From NCBI GenBank assembly GCA_017307375.1, contig JAFKFH010000020.1, positions 62,001 through 126,000 of the forward strand: DNA of 64,000 nt, written 5' to 3'. A program made the position numbers and the translations under genes. Source of the DNA: Alphaproteobacteria bacterium. Lineage in GTDB: Bacteria; Pseudomonadota; Alphaproteobacteria; Ferrovibrionales; Ferrovibrionaceae. Of the stretch, positions 53,281-61,174 are shown piece after piece. Numbering within the stretch: the stretch's first letter is position 1; the number at the start of each line of letters is the position of its first letter. Under the pieces are notes generated by a model. It did not search any database, had not been told where the DNA came from, and saw only the letters and a program-made list of their open reading frames with translations.

Positions 53281-53832
53281 ATGGACGATTGGAACAAGGT
53301 TCTCGACTATTGGTTCTCGCCGGCCGCCGAACCGCACTGGTTCGCGGGCAGCCCCGCCTTCGACGACGACCTGCGCCAGCGTTACTCCGCGCTGTTCACG
53401 GCGGCAAGCCTGGGCGAGTTGGCCGACTGGGAAGCCACCGCAAGCGGGGCGCTGGCGCTCGTCATCCTGCTTGACCAGATCCCGCGCAATATCTTTCGCG
53501 ATACGGCCCGGGCCTATGCGACCGACGATGCGGCACTCGCAGCCGCCGACCGAGCGATCGCCCAGGACTTCGATCTCAGCCTGCCGGTCAAGCGGCGGCA
53601 GTTCCTCTACCTGCCGTTCGAGCATTCGGAAAACCTGGCCGACCAGCTGCGCGCCGTCGACTTCTTCGCCACCCGCACCGAGGACAGCGAAGGCCGCGAC
53701 TATGCCGAGCGGCACCTGGCCGTCATCCGCCGTTTCGGCCGCTTTCCCCATCGCAACGAGGCGCTGGGCCGCCGCTCGACCCGGGCCGAGCGCGACTATC
53801 TGGCCGAACGCGCCGGCAAGGACCCATTCTGA
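53281..53832 (+). CDS. DUF924 family protein
   Basis: 183 residues. DUF924 motifs: 'VLDYWFSPAAEPHWFAGSPAFD', 'LVILLDQIPRNIFRDT', 'LYLPFEHSENLADQ' and 'RFGRFPHRNEALGR'. All-helical TPR-like fold; function unknown. Divergent from the GNAT gene with a 47-bp gap. Confidence 0.9.
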   Translation: MDDWNKVLDYWFSPAAEPHWFAGSPAFDDDLRQRYSALFTAASLGELADWEATASGALALVILLDQIPRNIFRDTARAYATDDAALAAADRAIAQDFDLSLPVKRRQFLYLPFEHSENLADQLRAVDFFATRTEDSEGRDYAERHLAVIRRFGRFPHRNEALGRRSTRAERDYLAERAGKDPF

Positions 53833-53975
53833 CGGCACCGCAATCAAGTAGCCGGGGCGCTGCTCTCCGGTCTAACCCGTCATCGCCGGCATGACCTCGC
53901 CGAACCGCAGCGCGTGTTGGTTTGGCAGCGTCAAGCCGCGCAACAAGGCCTGGTGGCGCAACTATCCCTGAACGG

Positions 53976-54710
53976 TCAGAAGGCGTAGCGCAGCGACAGC
54001 ACGACTTCGTTGGCGCGAAGATTGCCGCGCACCCCCGCGGTCGGGGCCTGGAACGTGCCGCCGGGCGTCAAGGTCACCTGGCTGGTTCCCGCCTTGGTCT
54101 CGATATCGCCAAGATCGACATAGCGATAGGCAAGGTCGGCCGACAGGTTCGGCAGAATCGCCCAAGCCAATCCCGCCCCGACATTCCAGGCGAAATTGGT
54201 GGTCGAGCCGCTGGGGTCGGTCTCACTGCCCGCGGAAGACAGGCTCGACGCCGACCAGCTTTGCTGGATCGCGCCCATCTTGTTCCAGGCCACGCCGATA
54301 CCGGCGTTGACGAACGGCCGGATCGGCCCCAGCGCGAACGGCAGGTCGACATAGCCGTTGGCCATCAGCGCCCATGACGTGACGTTGGCGCGATAGCTGG
54401 TGCCGATGACGTCGCTGCCCCGCCAGCGAAAGCCGCCGCGATAGCTGATCGTGGCGTCGGCACGCACGAGGTCGCTGAAGCGGTAGCCCGCCCCGGCCCC
54501 GAACACCGCGCTGTTGCCGAGGTCGTCGAACGAACCGGGCTGGCAGATCAGGCAACCGGGATTGCCTTCCCCGGCCTTGTCCTTGATCGCGGCATCGGTG
54601 GCCCAGCCCGCCCCCAGATCGCCGCGCAGATAGACCTGGGCACTGGCGGCACCGCTGCCGACAATGGTGACAAGCAAGGCGCCGATGCCGGCGGCAAGGA
54701 TGCTACGCAT
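53976..54710 (-). CDS. Outer-membrane beta-barrel protein
   Basis: 244 residues: signal peptide of about 24 residues ('GSGAASA-Q'), alternating-hydrophobic strands of an OmpA/Omp25-like 8-strand barrel ('VYLRGDLGAGWATDA', 'FGAGAGYRFSDLVRADATI', 'IRPFVNAGIGVAWNKMG', 'ADLAYRYVDLGD') and a C-terminal Phe as used for barrel assembly. A Cys pair ('GCLICQ') sits in an external loop. It starts 9 bp after the stop of the pepsin-like gene, so the two are one operon. Confidence 0.88.
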   Translation of the reverse strand: MRSILAAGIGALLVTIVGSGAASAQVYLRGDLGAGWATDAAIKDKAGEGNPGCLICQPGSFDDLGNSAVFGAGAGYRFSDLVRADATISYRGGFRWRGSDVIGTSYRANVTSWALMANGYVDLPFALGPIRPFVNAGIGVAWNKMGAIQQSWSASSLSSAGSETDPSGSTTNFAWNVGAGLAWAILPNLSADLAYRYVDLGDIETKAGTSQVTLTPGGTFQAPTAGVRGNLRANEVVLSLRYAF

Positions 54711-54719
54711 GATCCGTCC

Positions 54720-57650
54720 TTACTGCGCCGGGCGGGCGCCGAGATAGCCGTTGATGCCGTCCCACAGCATGTCGATGACCTGCAATGCGGGCGAGCCGAG
54801 ATTGGAGTTGCCGTAGTTGGGCGACGCGGTCAGCACCGAGACATTGCCGACGCCGGTCCACTCCAGCCCCGAGGTCAGCGGGACTGTCAGGTTGTTCAGG
54901 ATCGTCGTCTGCCCCTTGCCCCCGACCGCCGGGCCGGTCATGGTGACGACGAAGCTCTGCGGCGTGTTGATCGAATAAAGGCCCTGGTTGCCGCCGTGCG
55001 TCGGCGCGGTGACGACGCCCTGTGCGACCAGTTCGTTCAGCACAGCCTGCGAGCCGGTCGAGATCCGGATATTGGCCGCCCCCGAATCGAACAGCGTCGG
55101 CAGGGTCGAGATGGTCGAGCCGCCCGCCACCGAGAAAGTGGCCTGGGCCGTCGCATTGTTCCAGGCCAGCGGACACTGGTTGGAACCGCCGGGACCGACG
55201 CAGCCCGGCTGCAGCGGCATCGACGCCATCTGCACCTGCGGGAATGCGGCCCGGACGGCCGGCGTCAGCCCGGCGGTGACGGCGAGGTTCTTCAGCGACA
55301 GCGTGAAACCCGAGTTGTACGGCGCCGGCAGTTGCGCCAGCGGGCTGGAGATCACGCCGGTCATCGCGGGAACCGAGGCGGCCGTCGACTGCACCACCCC
55401 CATTGTGCCGGTGCGGCCGGTGAAGGCCTTGGCCGGTTCCTTGTCGGGATTGCAGGTCGGGTTCAGCGTCAGGTCGCAGGTCACCTGGGTGACCAGCCCG
55501 AACGGCAGGCCCTGCACCGTCACCCCGCCGATGGTAAAATCCGCGTAGGCGAGCACGGCGTTGTAGAGCACGCCGGACGAATAGCCCTGGCATATGCCGC
55601 GTGCATTGTTCGGGCAAGAGCCGGTCGGCTGGCTGGCCGCGACCGTGTAGGTCGCCCCGGCGGCATCCAGGATCGTCTTGGACAGGAACATGCCGCTGGA
55701 GCCGAGGTCGAAGGTGACGATCTGCGGCTGACCGCCGCCGACCGTCACCTGCACCATATTGCCCCAGGTGAAGACGTCGGCCGGCGCCATGTTCGGTTCG
55801 AACAAGACCGGGATCGCGACGCTGGGCGGCAGTGCCGGCGCGGTCGAATAGCGCGAGAACGCGACCTGCAGGGCACCGATGTTCATCACGATGCCGCCGC
55901 CGGCGGTCGGCAAGATGCTGCCGGCGATGTTGTTGGGCGCGCAGGTGGTGGCGCCGTTCTGCAGCGTGCAGACATAGAACTGGCCGTCGACCTGGCCCGA
56001 TGACTGCACCGTTCCCGTATAGTAGATCCAGTTCGGCCGATAGGGCGGCGCCGAGGTCGCGGGCTGCTGCGGGCTGGGCGTGGCGCCGACGACGACCGCA
56101 GTCACGGCATTGCCCTGCACGTCGGCGAACAGGCCCAGCGGGACAAAGTCGCCGGGCTGGTTCCATGCCGCCTCGGGGTAGGCCGCCCACCACCAGCCGG
56201 CGGCCGGCGCGACTGTCGAGGCGACGGCGATCGCACTGCCGGTGCCGGCGGGAATCCGCGTCGGCGCCTCGTTCACCGACATCGTCCTGGTGCCGGTCGT
56301 GGTGATCGGGATGCCGCCCTGGCCGGTGACCGTGCCCGAATCGTTGACCCCGGCCGAGGCCGCGAAGACCGAATTGTCGTAGGGGCCGAACGAATAGGCG
56401 AGCAGCCCGACACTGGAGAACGGCATCGGGCCGCCGTCAGGGTCGAAGGCGTTGGTGCCGCCGGTCGCGGGCTGGAAATAGGGTTTCCAGAGATAGGGAT
56501 AGTCGAGGCTGGCGCTGGGGATGCCGGACGACGGCGCCCGCGTGGTCGAAACCCAGGATTGGCGCAAGGTCGCGTTGGTCGCCTGCGACAGCAGCGGCGG
56601 CAGGACCGAGCTGTCGGGCAGCGCCACGGCGGGCGAGACCGTCGCCTCCCCGTAGTACCAGACCGGCACGCCCAGGCTGTCGTAGCTGAACAGCCCGGTC
56701 GCCACCATGCCCTGCGCGGTGCGCTGGACGCCGTAGAAGTGATCGGTCCGCCGCGCGCCCGGCCCGTAGAGACCCGCATAGGCCGATTGCTGGGCCGCCG
56801 GCACGCCGCCATAGGCGAAGAAATAGACATTCCCGCTGGTGAAGGTTGCGGCCGAAAATCCGTCGCGGCTGGTAATGCCCCGGCTGTTGCCGGCGGCGCC
56901 GGCCATGGCCACCACCGGGCCGTTCTGTCCGGCCAGTCCAGAGGCAAGATATTGGGCATTGGGCCTGACCACCGCGACCTGGCCGGTACCGGGCGCGCCG
57001 CTCCAGCCCGGGCACAGCGCCGCATTGGCCGTATAGCTCAGTGCCTGGCCCCCGGCATTGGCCGCGGTCTTGGCAAGGACGCCGCTGTAATAGGCCTGTA
57101 CGCAGGACGGCACGTCGTAGGGATTGGCCGACGCCGCCACGACCAGGTAGCCGGCATTGGCCCAGGCCTGGGCCGCGGCCAGCGCCGGGCGGTTCTGCGA
57201 ATTGCCCAGCACCGTCCAGCCGGGCCGCGGCGCCGCCGCGGTCAGGGCCGGCACCGCGACCGGGTTCTGCGCCGCCTGGTTCCACAGCCAGACGAACTGC
57301 GCATTCTCCAGCCCCTGCTGGGCCGCCTGCGGCGGTCGCAGCAGGTAGATGCCCAGTTGCTGGGCCGCGGCGGCGGCAAAGCTGCCGCCATGCGTCGTCG
57401 TGGCCACGGCGGTCGCACCGACGGCGCGATCGGGTGTGCCGGCCAGGAAATTCACATGCTGACCGGCCAGCCATTTGCCGGCGGGGTCCATCGAATCGAT
57501 CAGGCTGCAGGTCGCCGCGGCCGTGCCGGACAGGCCGCCGCAATTGACCAGGAAGTCGCTGGCCGGCGGGGGGCCGGGCACCCGCGCCTCGCTCCCGACC
57601 GCCGCCACCAGGGCCAGCATGACTGCCCCGACCATCACCGATCCACGCAT
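54720..57650 (-). CDS. Large secreted protein with a pepsin-like aspartic protease fold
   Basis: 976 residues with a signal peptide (about 1-22). The N-terminal 600 residues are Ala/Gly/Ser-rich with no recognised domain. The C-terminal third (about 630-976) follows pepsin family A1: first-lobe 'VTFDLGSSGMFLSK' (Asp648), 'ADFTIGGVTVQGLPFGLVTQV', second-lobe 'LPTLFDSGAANIRI' (Asp855), and a terminal 'DMLWDGINGYLGARP' like the eukaryotic end strand. The first loop reads Asp-Leu-Gly instead of Asp-Thr-Gly, so activity is uncertain. Operon with an outer-membrane barrel gene. Confidence 0.8.
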   Translation of the reverse strand: MRGSVMVGAVMLALVAAVGSEARVPGPPPASDFLVNCGGLSGTAAATCSLIDSMDPAGKWLAGQHVNFLAGTPDRAVGATAVATTTHGGSFAAAAAQQLGIYLLRPPQAAQQGLENAQFVWLWNQAAQNPVAVPALTAAAPRPGWTVLGNSQNRPALAAAQAWANAGYLVVAASANPYDVPSCVQAYYSGVLAKTAANAGGQALSYTANAALCPGWSGAPGTGQVAVVRPNAQYLASGLAGQNGPVVAMAGAAGNSRGITSRDGFSAATFTSGNVYFFAYGGVPAAQQSAYAGLYGPGARRTDHFYGVQRTAQGMVATGLFSYDSLGVPVWYYGEATVSPAVALPDSSVLPPLLSQATNATLRQSWVSTTRAPSSGIPSASLDYPYLWKPYFQPATGGTNAFDPDGGPMPFSSVGLLAYSFGPYDNSVFAASAGVNDSGTVTGQGGIPITTTGTRTMSVNEAPTRIPAGTGSAIAVASTVAPAAGWWWAAYPEAAWNQPGDFVPLGLFADVQGNAVTAVVVGATPSPQQPATSAPPYRPNWIYYTGTVQSSGQVDGQFYVCTLQNGATTCAPNNIAGSILPTAGGGIVMNIGALQVAFSRYSTAPALPPSVAIPVLFEPNMAPADVFTWGNMVQVTVGGGQPQIVTFDLGSSGMFLSKTILDAAGATYTVAASQPTGSCPNNARGICQGYSSGVLYNAVLAYADFTIGGVTVQGLPFGLVTQVTCDLTLNPTCNPDKEPAKAFTGRTGTMGVVQSTAASVPAMTGVISSPLAQLPAPYNSGFTLSLKNLAVTAGLTPAVRAAFPQVQMASMPLQPGCVGPGGSNQCPLAWNNATAQATFSVAGGSTISTLPTLFDSGAANIRISTGSQAVLNELVAQGVVTAPTHGGNQGLYSINTPQSFVVTMTGPAVGGKGQTTILNNLTVPLTSGLEWTGVGNVSVLTASPNYGNSNLGSPALQVIDMLWDGINGYLGARPAQ

Positions 57651-57726
57651 GGCTTTCCCCGCCCCGACTACGGCCCGAGGAAACTATGCCCTGCACGCGG
57701 ATACCGCTGTCAAACCCTGTTTGATT

Positions 57727-58923
57727 TCAACCCCGAAAGGTCGGATCGGGCACTGGTCCGGTGTAACGCGCCCGCGGCCGGATCAGCCCGCCGTCGCGCG
57801 CCTGCTCGAAGGCATGGGCGATCCAGCCGATGGTGCGGCCGACCGCGAACAGCAGGAACGGTGCCTCCGGCCCCAGCCCGAGCGTGCGGCCGACCGCGAC
57901 CAGCGCCGCATCGACATTGGCGGGCGCGTCGGTGACCCGCTCGCCCGCCGCGATGGCGGCAAGGATCGGCGCGGCACGCTCGGCCCCCAGCTCGTTCAGG
58001 CGGCCCAGCAGATAGGCGGCGCGCGGATCGCCCTCGGGATAGAGGGGATGGCTGAAACCCGGAATGATCTCGCCGCGCCGGAGCCGCGCGGCCAGGGCGG
58101 GCTCGGGCCCGCCGGCCTGGTCGATCTCGTCGAACAGCGCCTGGACGCGCCAGGTCATGCCGCCATGGCGCGGCCCCTGCAGCGCGGCGAGGCCGGCCGA
58201 CAGCACCGCGTGCAGCGACGCGCCGGTCGAGGCCACGACCCGCGCGGCGAAGGACGAGGCATTCAGCTCGTGATCGGCCGTCAGGATCAGCGCGGCAGCC
58301 AGGATGCGTTCGGCCGCCGCCCCCTGCGCCCGCAGCCCCTGCGCCATCACCGCCGCCAGCGGCCGGTCGTCCGGCGCGGTGCCCGCGGCCCAGGCCGCGA
58401 CATGGCGCAGCAGGCGCCCGGCGGTCGCCGGGCTGGGGCCCGCCAGCCCCGACAGGTCCTCGGCAGCCGCCAGCGGCAGCAGCGCCATCATCCGTTCGGG
58501 CCCCGGCAGATCGGCAAGTTCGGCGCGCCACCGCCGCAGGGTGCCCGATTCGGCGACGCTGCCCGCGGGGAACGCGGCTTCGACCGGGCAGTCCCACAAC
58601 AGCGCCGCCACCGCCTCGACGCTGCCGGCGGCGGCGAGTCCGGCGGCATCGCGGCCGCGATAGGACAAGCGGCCTTCGGAAATCGACGTCAGCGCCGAAT
58701 CGAGCACCGGCATGCCCCAGTCGAGCGCCTGGCGCGCCCCGTCGGGGGCCCGCCCCTTGCGCTGCTTCAGTACGTCGAGATCGGCGCGGCGGTAGCGCCG
58801 GGTACGTCCGTCGGGCCCGGGTTCGGAGCGCAGTTGCCCGCGGCTGACATAGGCGTAGAGCGACGCCGGCGCGACACCGAGATAGGCGGCGGCCTCGGCG
58901 GCCGAAAGCAGGGTCTTCGACAT
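57727..58923 (-). CDS. Citrate synthase with N-terminal helix-turn-helix domain
   Basis: 398 residues; an ATG nine bp upstream is an alternative start. Residues about 5-55 are a MerR/excisionase-type helix-turn-helix ('LLSAAEAAAYLGVAPASLYAYVSRGQL'). The rest is citrate synthase: 'TADHELNASSFAARVVAST', 'PRHGG', 'GFSHPLYPEGDPRA' (His kept, usual Arg-Val replaced by Pro-Leu), 'ANVDAAL' (Asp kept) and 'RARYTGP'. Either an enzyme that senses its own state or a repressor using the synthase fold. Divergent from the second citrate synthase gene. Confidence 0.9.
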   Translation of the reverse strand: MSKTLLSAAEAAAYLGVAPASLYAYVSRGQLRSEPGPDGRTRRYRRADLDVLKQRKGRAPDGARQALDWGMPVLDSALTSISEGRLSYRGRDAAGLAAAGSVEAVAALLWDCPVEAAFPAGSVAESGTLRRWRAELADLPGPERMMALLPLAAAEDLSGLAGPSPATAGRLLRHVAAWAAGTAPDDRPLAAVMAQGLRAQGAAAERILAAALILTADHELNASSFAARVVASTGASLHAVLSAGLAALQGPRHGGMTWRVQALFDEIDQAGGPEPALAARLRRGEIIPGFSHPLYPEGDPRAAYLLGRLNELGAERAAPILAAIAAGERVTDAPANVDAALVAVGRTLGLGPEAPFLLFAVGRTIGWIAHAFEQARDGGLIRPRARYTGPVPDPTFRG

Positions 58924-58930
58924 CGAATAC

Positions 58931-58964
58931 ATTGATTGCTGTATCAAGATTGACTGATTGATCG
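58931..58964. promoter_or_regulatory. Three ATTGAYYG repeats between the two citrate synthase genes
   Basis: ATTGATTG (58931-58938), ATTGACTG (58949-58956) and ATTGATCG (58957-58964), the last two in direct tandem. They sit in the 87-bp divergent gap, next to the start of the helix-turn-helix citrate synthase, so they are a candidate operator for it. Confidence 0.4.
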
Positions 58965-59010
58965 CGCGGTTATCACATCCTGTCAATGAGTTTTGCTGAG
59001 GAGATGTGAC

Positions 59011-60084
59011 ATGACTGCAATCGGACTGGATGGCGTGGTGGCGGCCGAGACCCTGATGTCGCTGGTCGACGGCCAGAACGGGCGGCTGGTGATCCGCGGG
59101 CGCGAACTGGCCGACCTGGTCGCCGAGGATGGTTTCGAGGGTGCCGCCGCGCTGCTGTGGCAGGCGGTGTCGGACCCGGCGCCGACGCGCGCGGCAGTCG
59201 CCGCCGGCCTCGGCGCGGCGCGGGTCGCGGCCTGGGCGCTGGTCCCGCGCTTCCTGGCGGCCGCGCGCGGCAAGGCGCCGATCGATGCCCTGATGCTCGG
59301 TGCCACGCTGCTCGACGATGCCGGGGATAGCCCTGCCGAATGGCGGCTGACCGCGGCCCTGGCCGTCTTCCTGCCCGCCCTGCTGCGCGACCGCGACGGC
59401 CTGGGGCCGGTAGCCCCCGATGCCGCGCTGGGCCATGCCGCCGACATCCTGCGGATGATCCGTGGCGCCGAGGCCACGGCGGCCGAGGTCGCGGGGCTCG
59501 ATGCCTATATCACCACGGTGATCGACCATGGCCTCAACGCCTCGACCTTCGCCGCGCGCGTCATCGCCTCGACCCAGGCCGGTCTGGTCGCGGCGGTCGC
59601 CGGCGGCATCGGGGCGCTGAAAGGCCCGCTGCATGGCGGGGCGCCGGGTCCGGTGCTCGACATGCTCGATGCCGTCGGCACGCCCGGAAACGCGACGGCC
59701 TGGCTGGCGGCGGCGCTGGACCGTGGCGAACGGCTGATGGGGTTCGGCCATCGCATCTATCGCGTGCGCGACCCCCGCGCCGACATGCTGAAGGCGGCGG
59801 TGCGGCGGCTGGACGCCAAGGCCGGCCGCATCGCGCTGGCCGAAGCCGTCGAAGGTGCGGCGCTGGCCCTGCTGGCCGACCGCTACCGGAACCGCAGGCT
59901 GGAGACCAATGTCGAGTTCTACACCGCCCTGCTGCTCGACGCGCTGGGCCTGCCGCGCGACACCTTCACCGCGATGTTCGCGGTCGGCCGCGTCGCCGGC
60001 TGGACCGCGCATGCGCTGGAACAGGTGCGCGGCGGCCGGCTGATCCGGCCGGAATCGCGTTACGTCGGCCCGCTGGCAGCCTGA
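59011..60084 (+). CDS. Citrate synthase / 2-methylcitrate synthase family protein
   Basis: 357 residues. Conserved 'VIDHGLNASTFAARVIAST', 'KGPLHGGAPG', 'GFGHRIYRVRDPRA' (both histidines present) and 'RPESRYVGP'. The catalytic-Asp region reads 'TNVEFYTALLL', so the usual Asp of NVDFY is Glu here; the same is seen in some citrate synthase-2 proteins, but the effect is not known. It condenses acetyl-CoA or propionyl-CoA with oxaloacetate. The last 25 bp overlap the convergent aldolase gene. Confidence 0.9.
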   Translation: MTAIGLDGVVAAETLMSLVDGQNGRLVIRGRELADLVAEDGFEGAAALLWQAVSDPAPTRAAVAAGLGAARVAAWALVPRFLAAARGKAPIDALMLGATLLDDAGDSPAEWRLTAALAVFLPALLRDRDGLGPVAPDAALGHAADILRMIRGAEATAAEVAGLDAYITTVIDHGLNASTFAARVIASTQAGLVAAVAGGIGALKGPLHGGAPGPVLDMLDAVGTPGNATAWLAAALDRGERLMGFGHRIYRVRDPRADMLKAAVRRLDAKAGRIALAEAVEGAALALLADRYRNRRLETNVEFYTALLLDALGLPRDTFTAMFAVGRVAGWTAHALEQVRGGRLIRPESRYVGPLAA

Positions 60085-60821
60085 GCCACCTGGCGGCCCG
60101 CGGCCAGCAGCAGGCTCTGGTCCGAGCCGACGATGAAGCAGCGATACCCGGCCCGGACCAGGGCCGGGATCTCCGCCGCGTCGGCGACGAAGATTCCGGC
60201 GGCGATTCCGGCCCTGGCGCAGGCGGCGGCGACCGCCGTCAGCGCCGCGCCGATCTGCAGGTCATCGTTGCCGGCCACGCCGAGCGACAGGGCAAGATCG
60301 GCGCGGCCGACGAACAGGCAGTCGACGCCGGGCACGGCAGCGATCGCATCGAGCTGGTCCAGTGCCTCGGCATCCTCGATCTGGCACCAGACCGAGACCG
60401 ACCGGTCGGCGTGATCGAGATAGGCGGAGGGCTGGAACCGGCCGTAGCCGCCGGCGCGTGTCGACGGCGAGAAACCGCGCACGCCGCCCCGGTAGCGGGC
60501 CGCGGCGACGGCCGCCGTCGCGGCTGCCGCGTCGCGCACATGCGGCACGAGAATACCGGTCGCCCCGAGGTCGAGACAGCCATTGATCGCGGCGGGTTCG
60601 GGACTTGCCACCCGGACCAGGATGGGAATCCCGACGGCCCGCCCGGCCAGGCACATCCGGTCGAGATCGCCGGCCGAGAACGGCGCGTGCTCGGCATCGA
60701 TCACCAGGCAGTCGAGGCCGGAAATGCCGAAAACCTCGACGACGTGGTGGGACGGCGTCTTGACGAAGCTGCCGACGATCCGGCCGGTACCGCGCAGGAC
60801 CTCGCGCAGCGCCTCAGACAT
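60060..60821 (-). CDS. HpcH/HpaI-family aldolase
   Basis: 253 residues of the class II pyruvate-dependent aldolase family: 'LVIDAEHAPFSAGDLDRM' with the catalytic His, 'VRVASPEPAAINGCLDLGATGILVPHVRD', and metal ligands Glu in 'WCQIEDAEALDQLD' and Asp in 'VGRADLALSLG'. It reversibly cleaves 4-hydroxy-2-oxo acids to pyruvate plus an aldehyde. The cupin gene overlaps its start by 8 bp upstream on the same strand, and the Liv-type importer follows that order, so it is the last gene of the catabolic unit. Confidence 0.9.
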   Translation of the reverse strand: MSEALREVLRGTGRIVGSFVKTPSHHVVEVFGISGLDCLVIDAEHAPFSAGDLDRMCLAGRAVGIPILVRVASPEPAAINGCLDLGATGILVPHVRDAAAATAAVAAARYRGGVRGFSPSTRAGGYGRFQPSAYLDHADRSVSVWCQIEDAEALDQLDAIAAVPGVDCLFVGRADLALSLGVAGNDDLQIGAALTAVAAACARAGIAAGIFVADAAEIPALVRAGYRCFIVGSDQSLLLAAGRQVAQAASGPT

Positions 60822-61146
60822 ATTCCGGGCGCTTCGGGGTAAAGATGTCGAGGTTCAGCACGGGTTCGTCGCCGACCACCTCGCCCCAATGCTCGACATG
60901 CGGCGGGATCGCCATCAGCCCGCCCGGGCCGATCAGATGGACCTGGTCGCCGACATGGAAACGGATCGTACCGGCCAGGATGTAGACGATCTGCTCATGC
61001 ATATGCGAATGCGGCTTGGGCTCATGCCCCGGCATCAGCCGATGCAGGGCCAGCGTCGCCCCCTCGCCGGTGAACGACTTGCGGTCGACGCCGTCGCGCA
61101 CCGGGGTCCAGGGGATCGAATTCCAGTCGATCTTGGCGATATCCAT
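60814..61146 (-). CDS. Cupin-domain protein
   Basis: 110 residues, a single cupin barrel with metal-binding motif 1 'PHSHMHEQIVYILAG' (two His, one Glu) and motif 2 'IPPHVEHWGE'. Small cupins of this kind bind a metal and isomerise or oxygenate an organic acid or sugar. It overlaps the aldolase start by 8 bp and lies 28 bp downstream of the LivH-like gene. Confidence 0.9.
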   Translation of the reverse strand: MDIAKIDWNSIPWTPVRDGVDRKSFTGEGATLALHRLMPGHEPKPHSHMHEQIVYILAGTIRFHVGDQVHLIGPGGLMAIPPHVEHWGEVVGDEPVLNLDIFTPKRPEYV

Positions 61147-61174
61147 GGCGGTATTCCCTATGGGGTTGGCTGGA

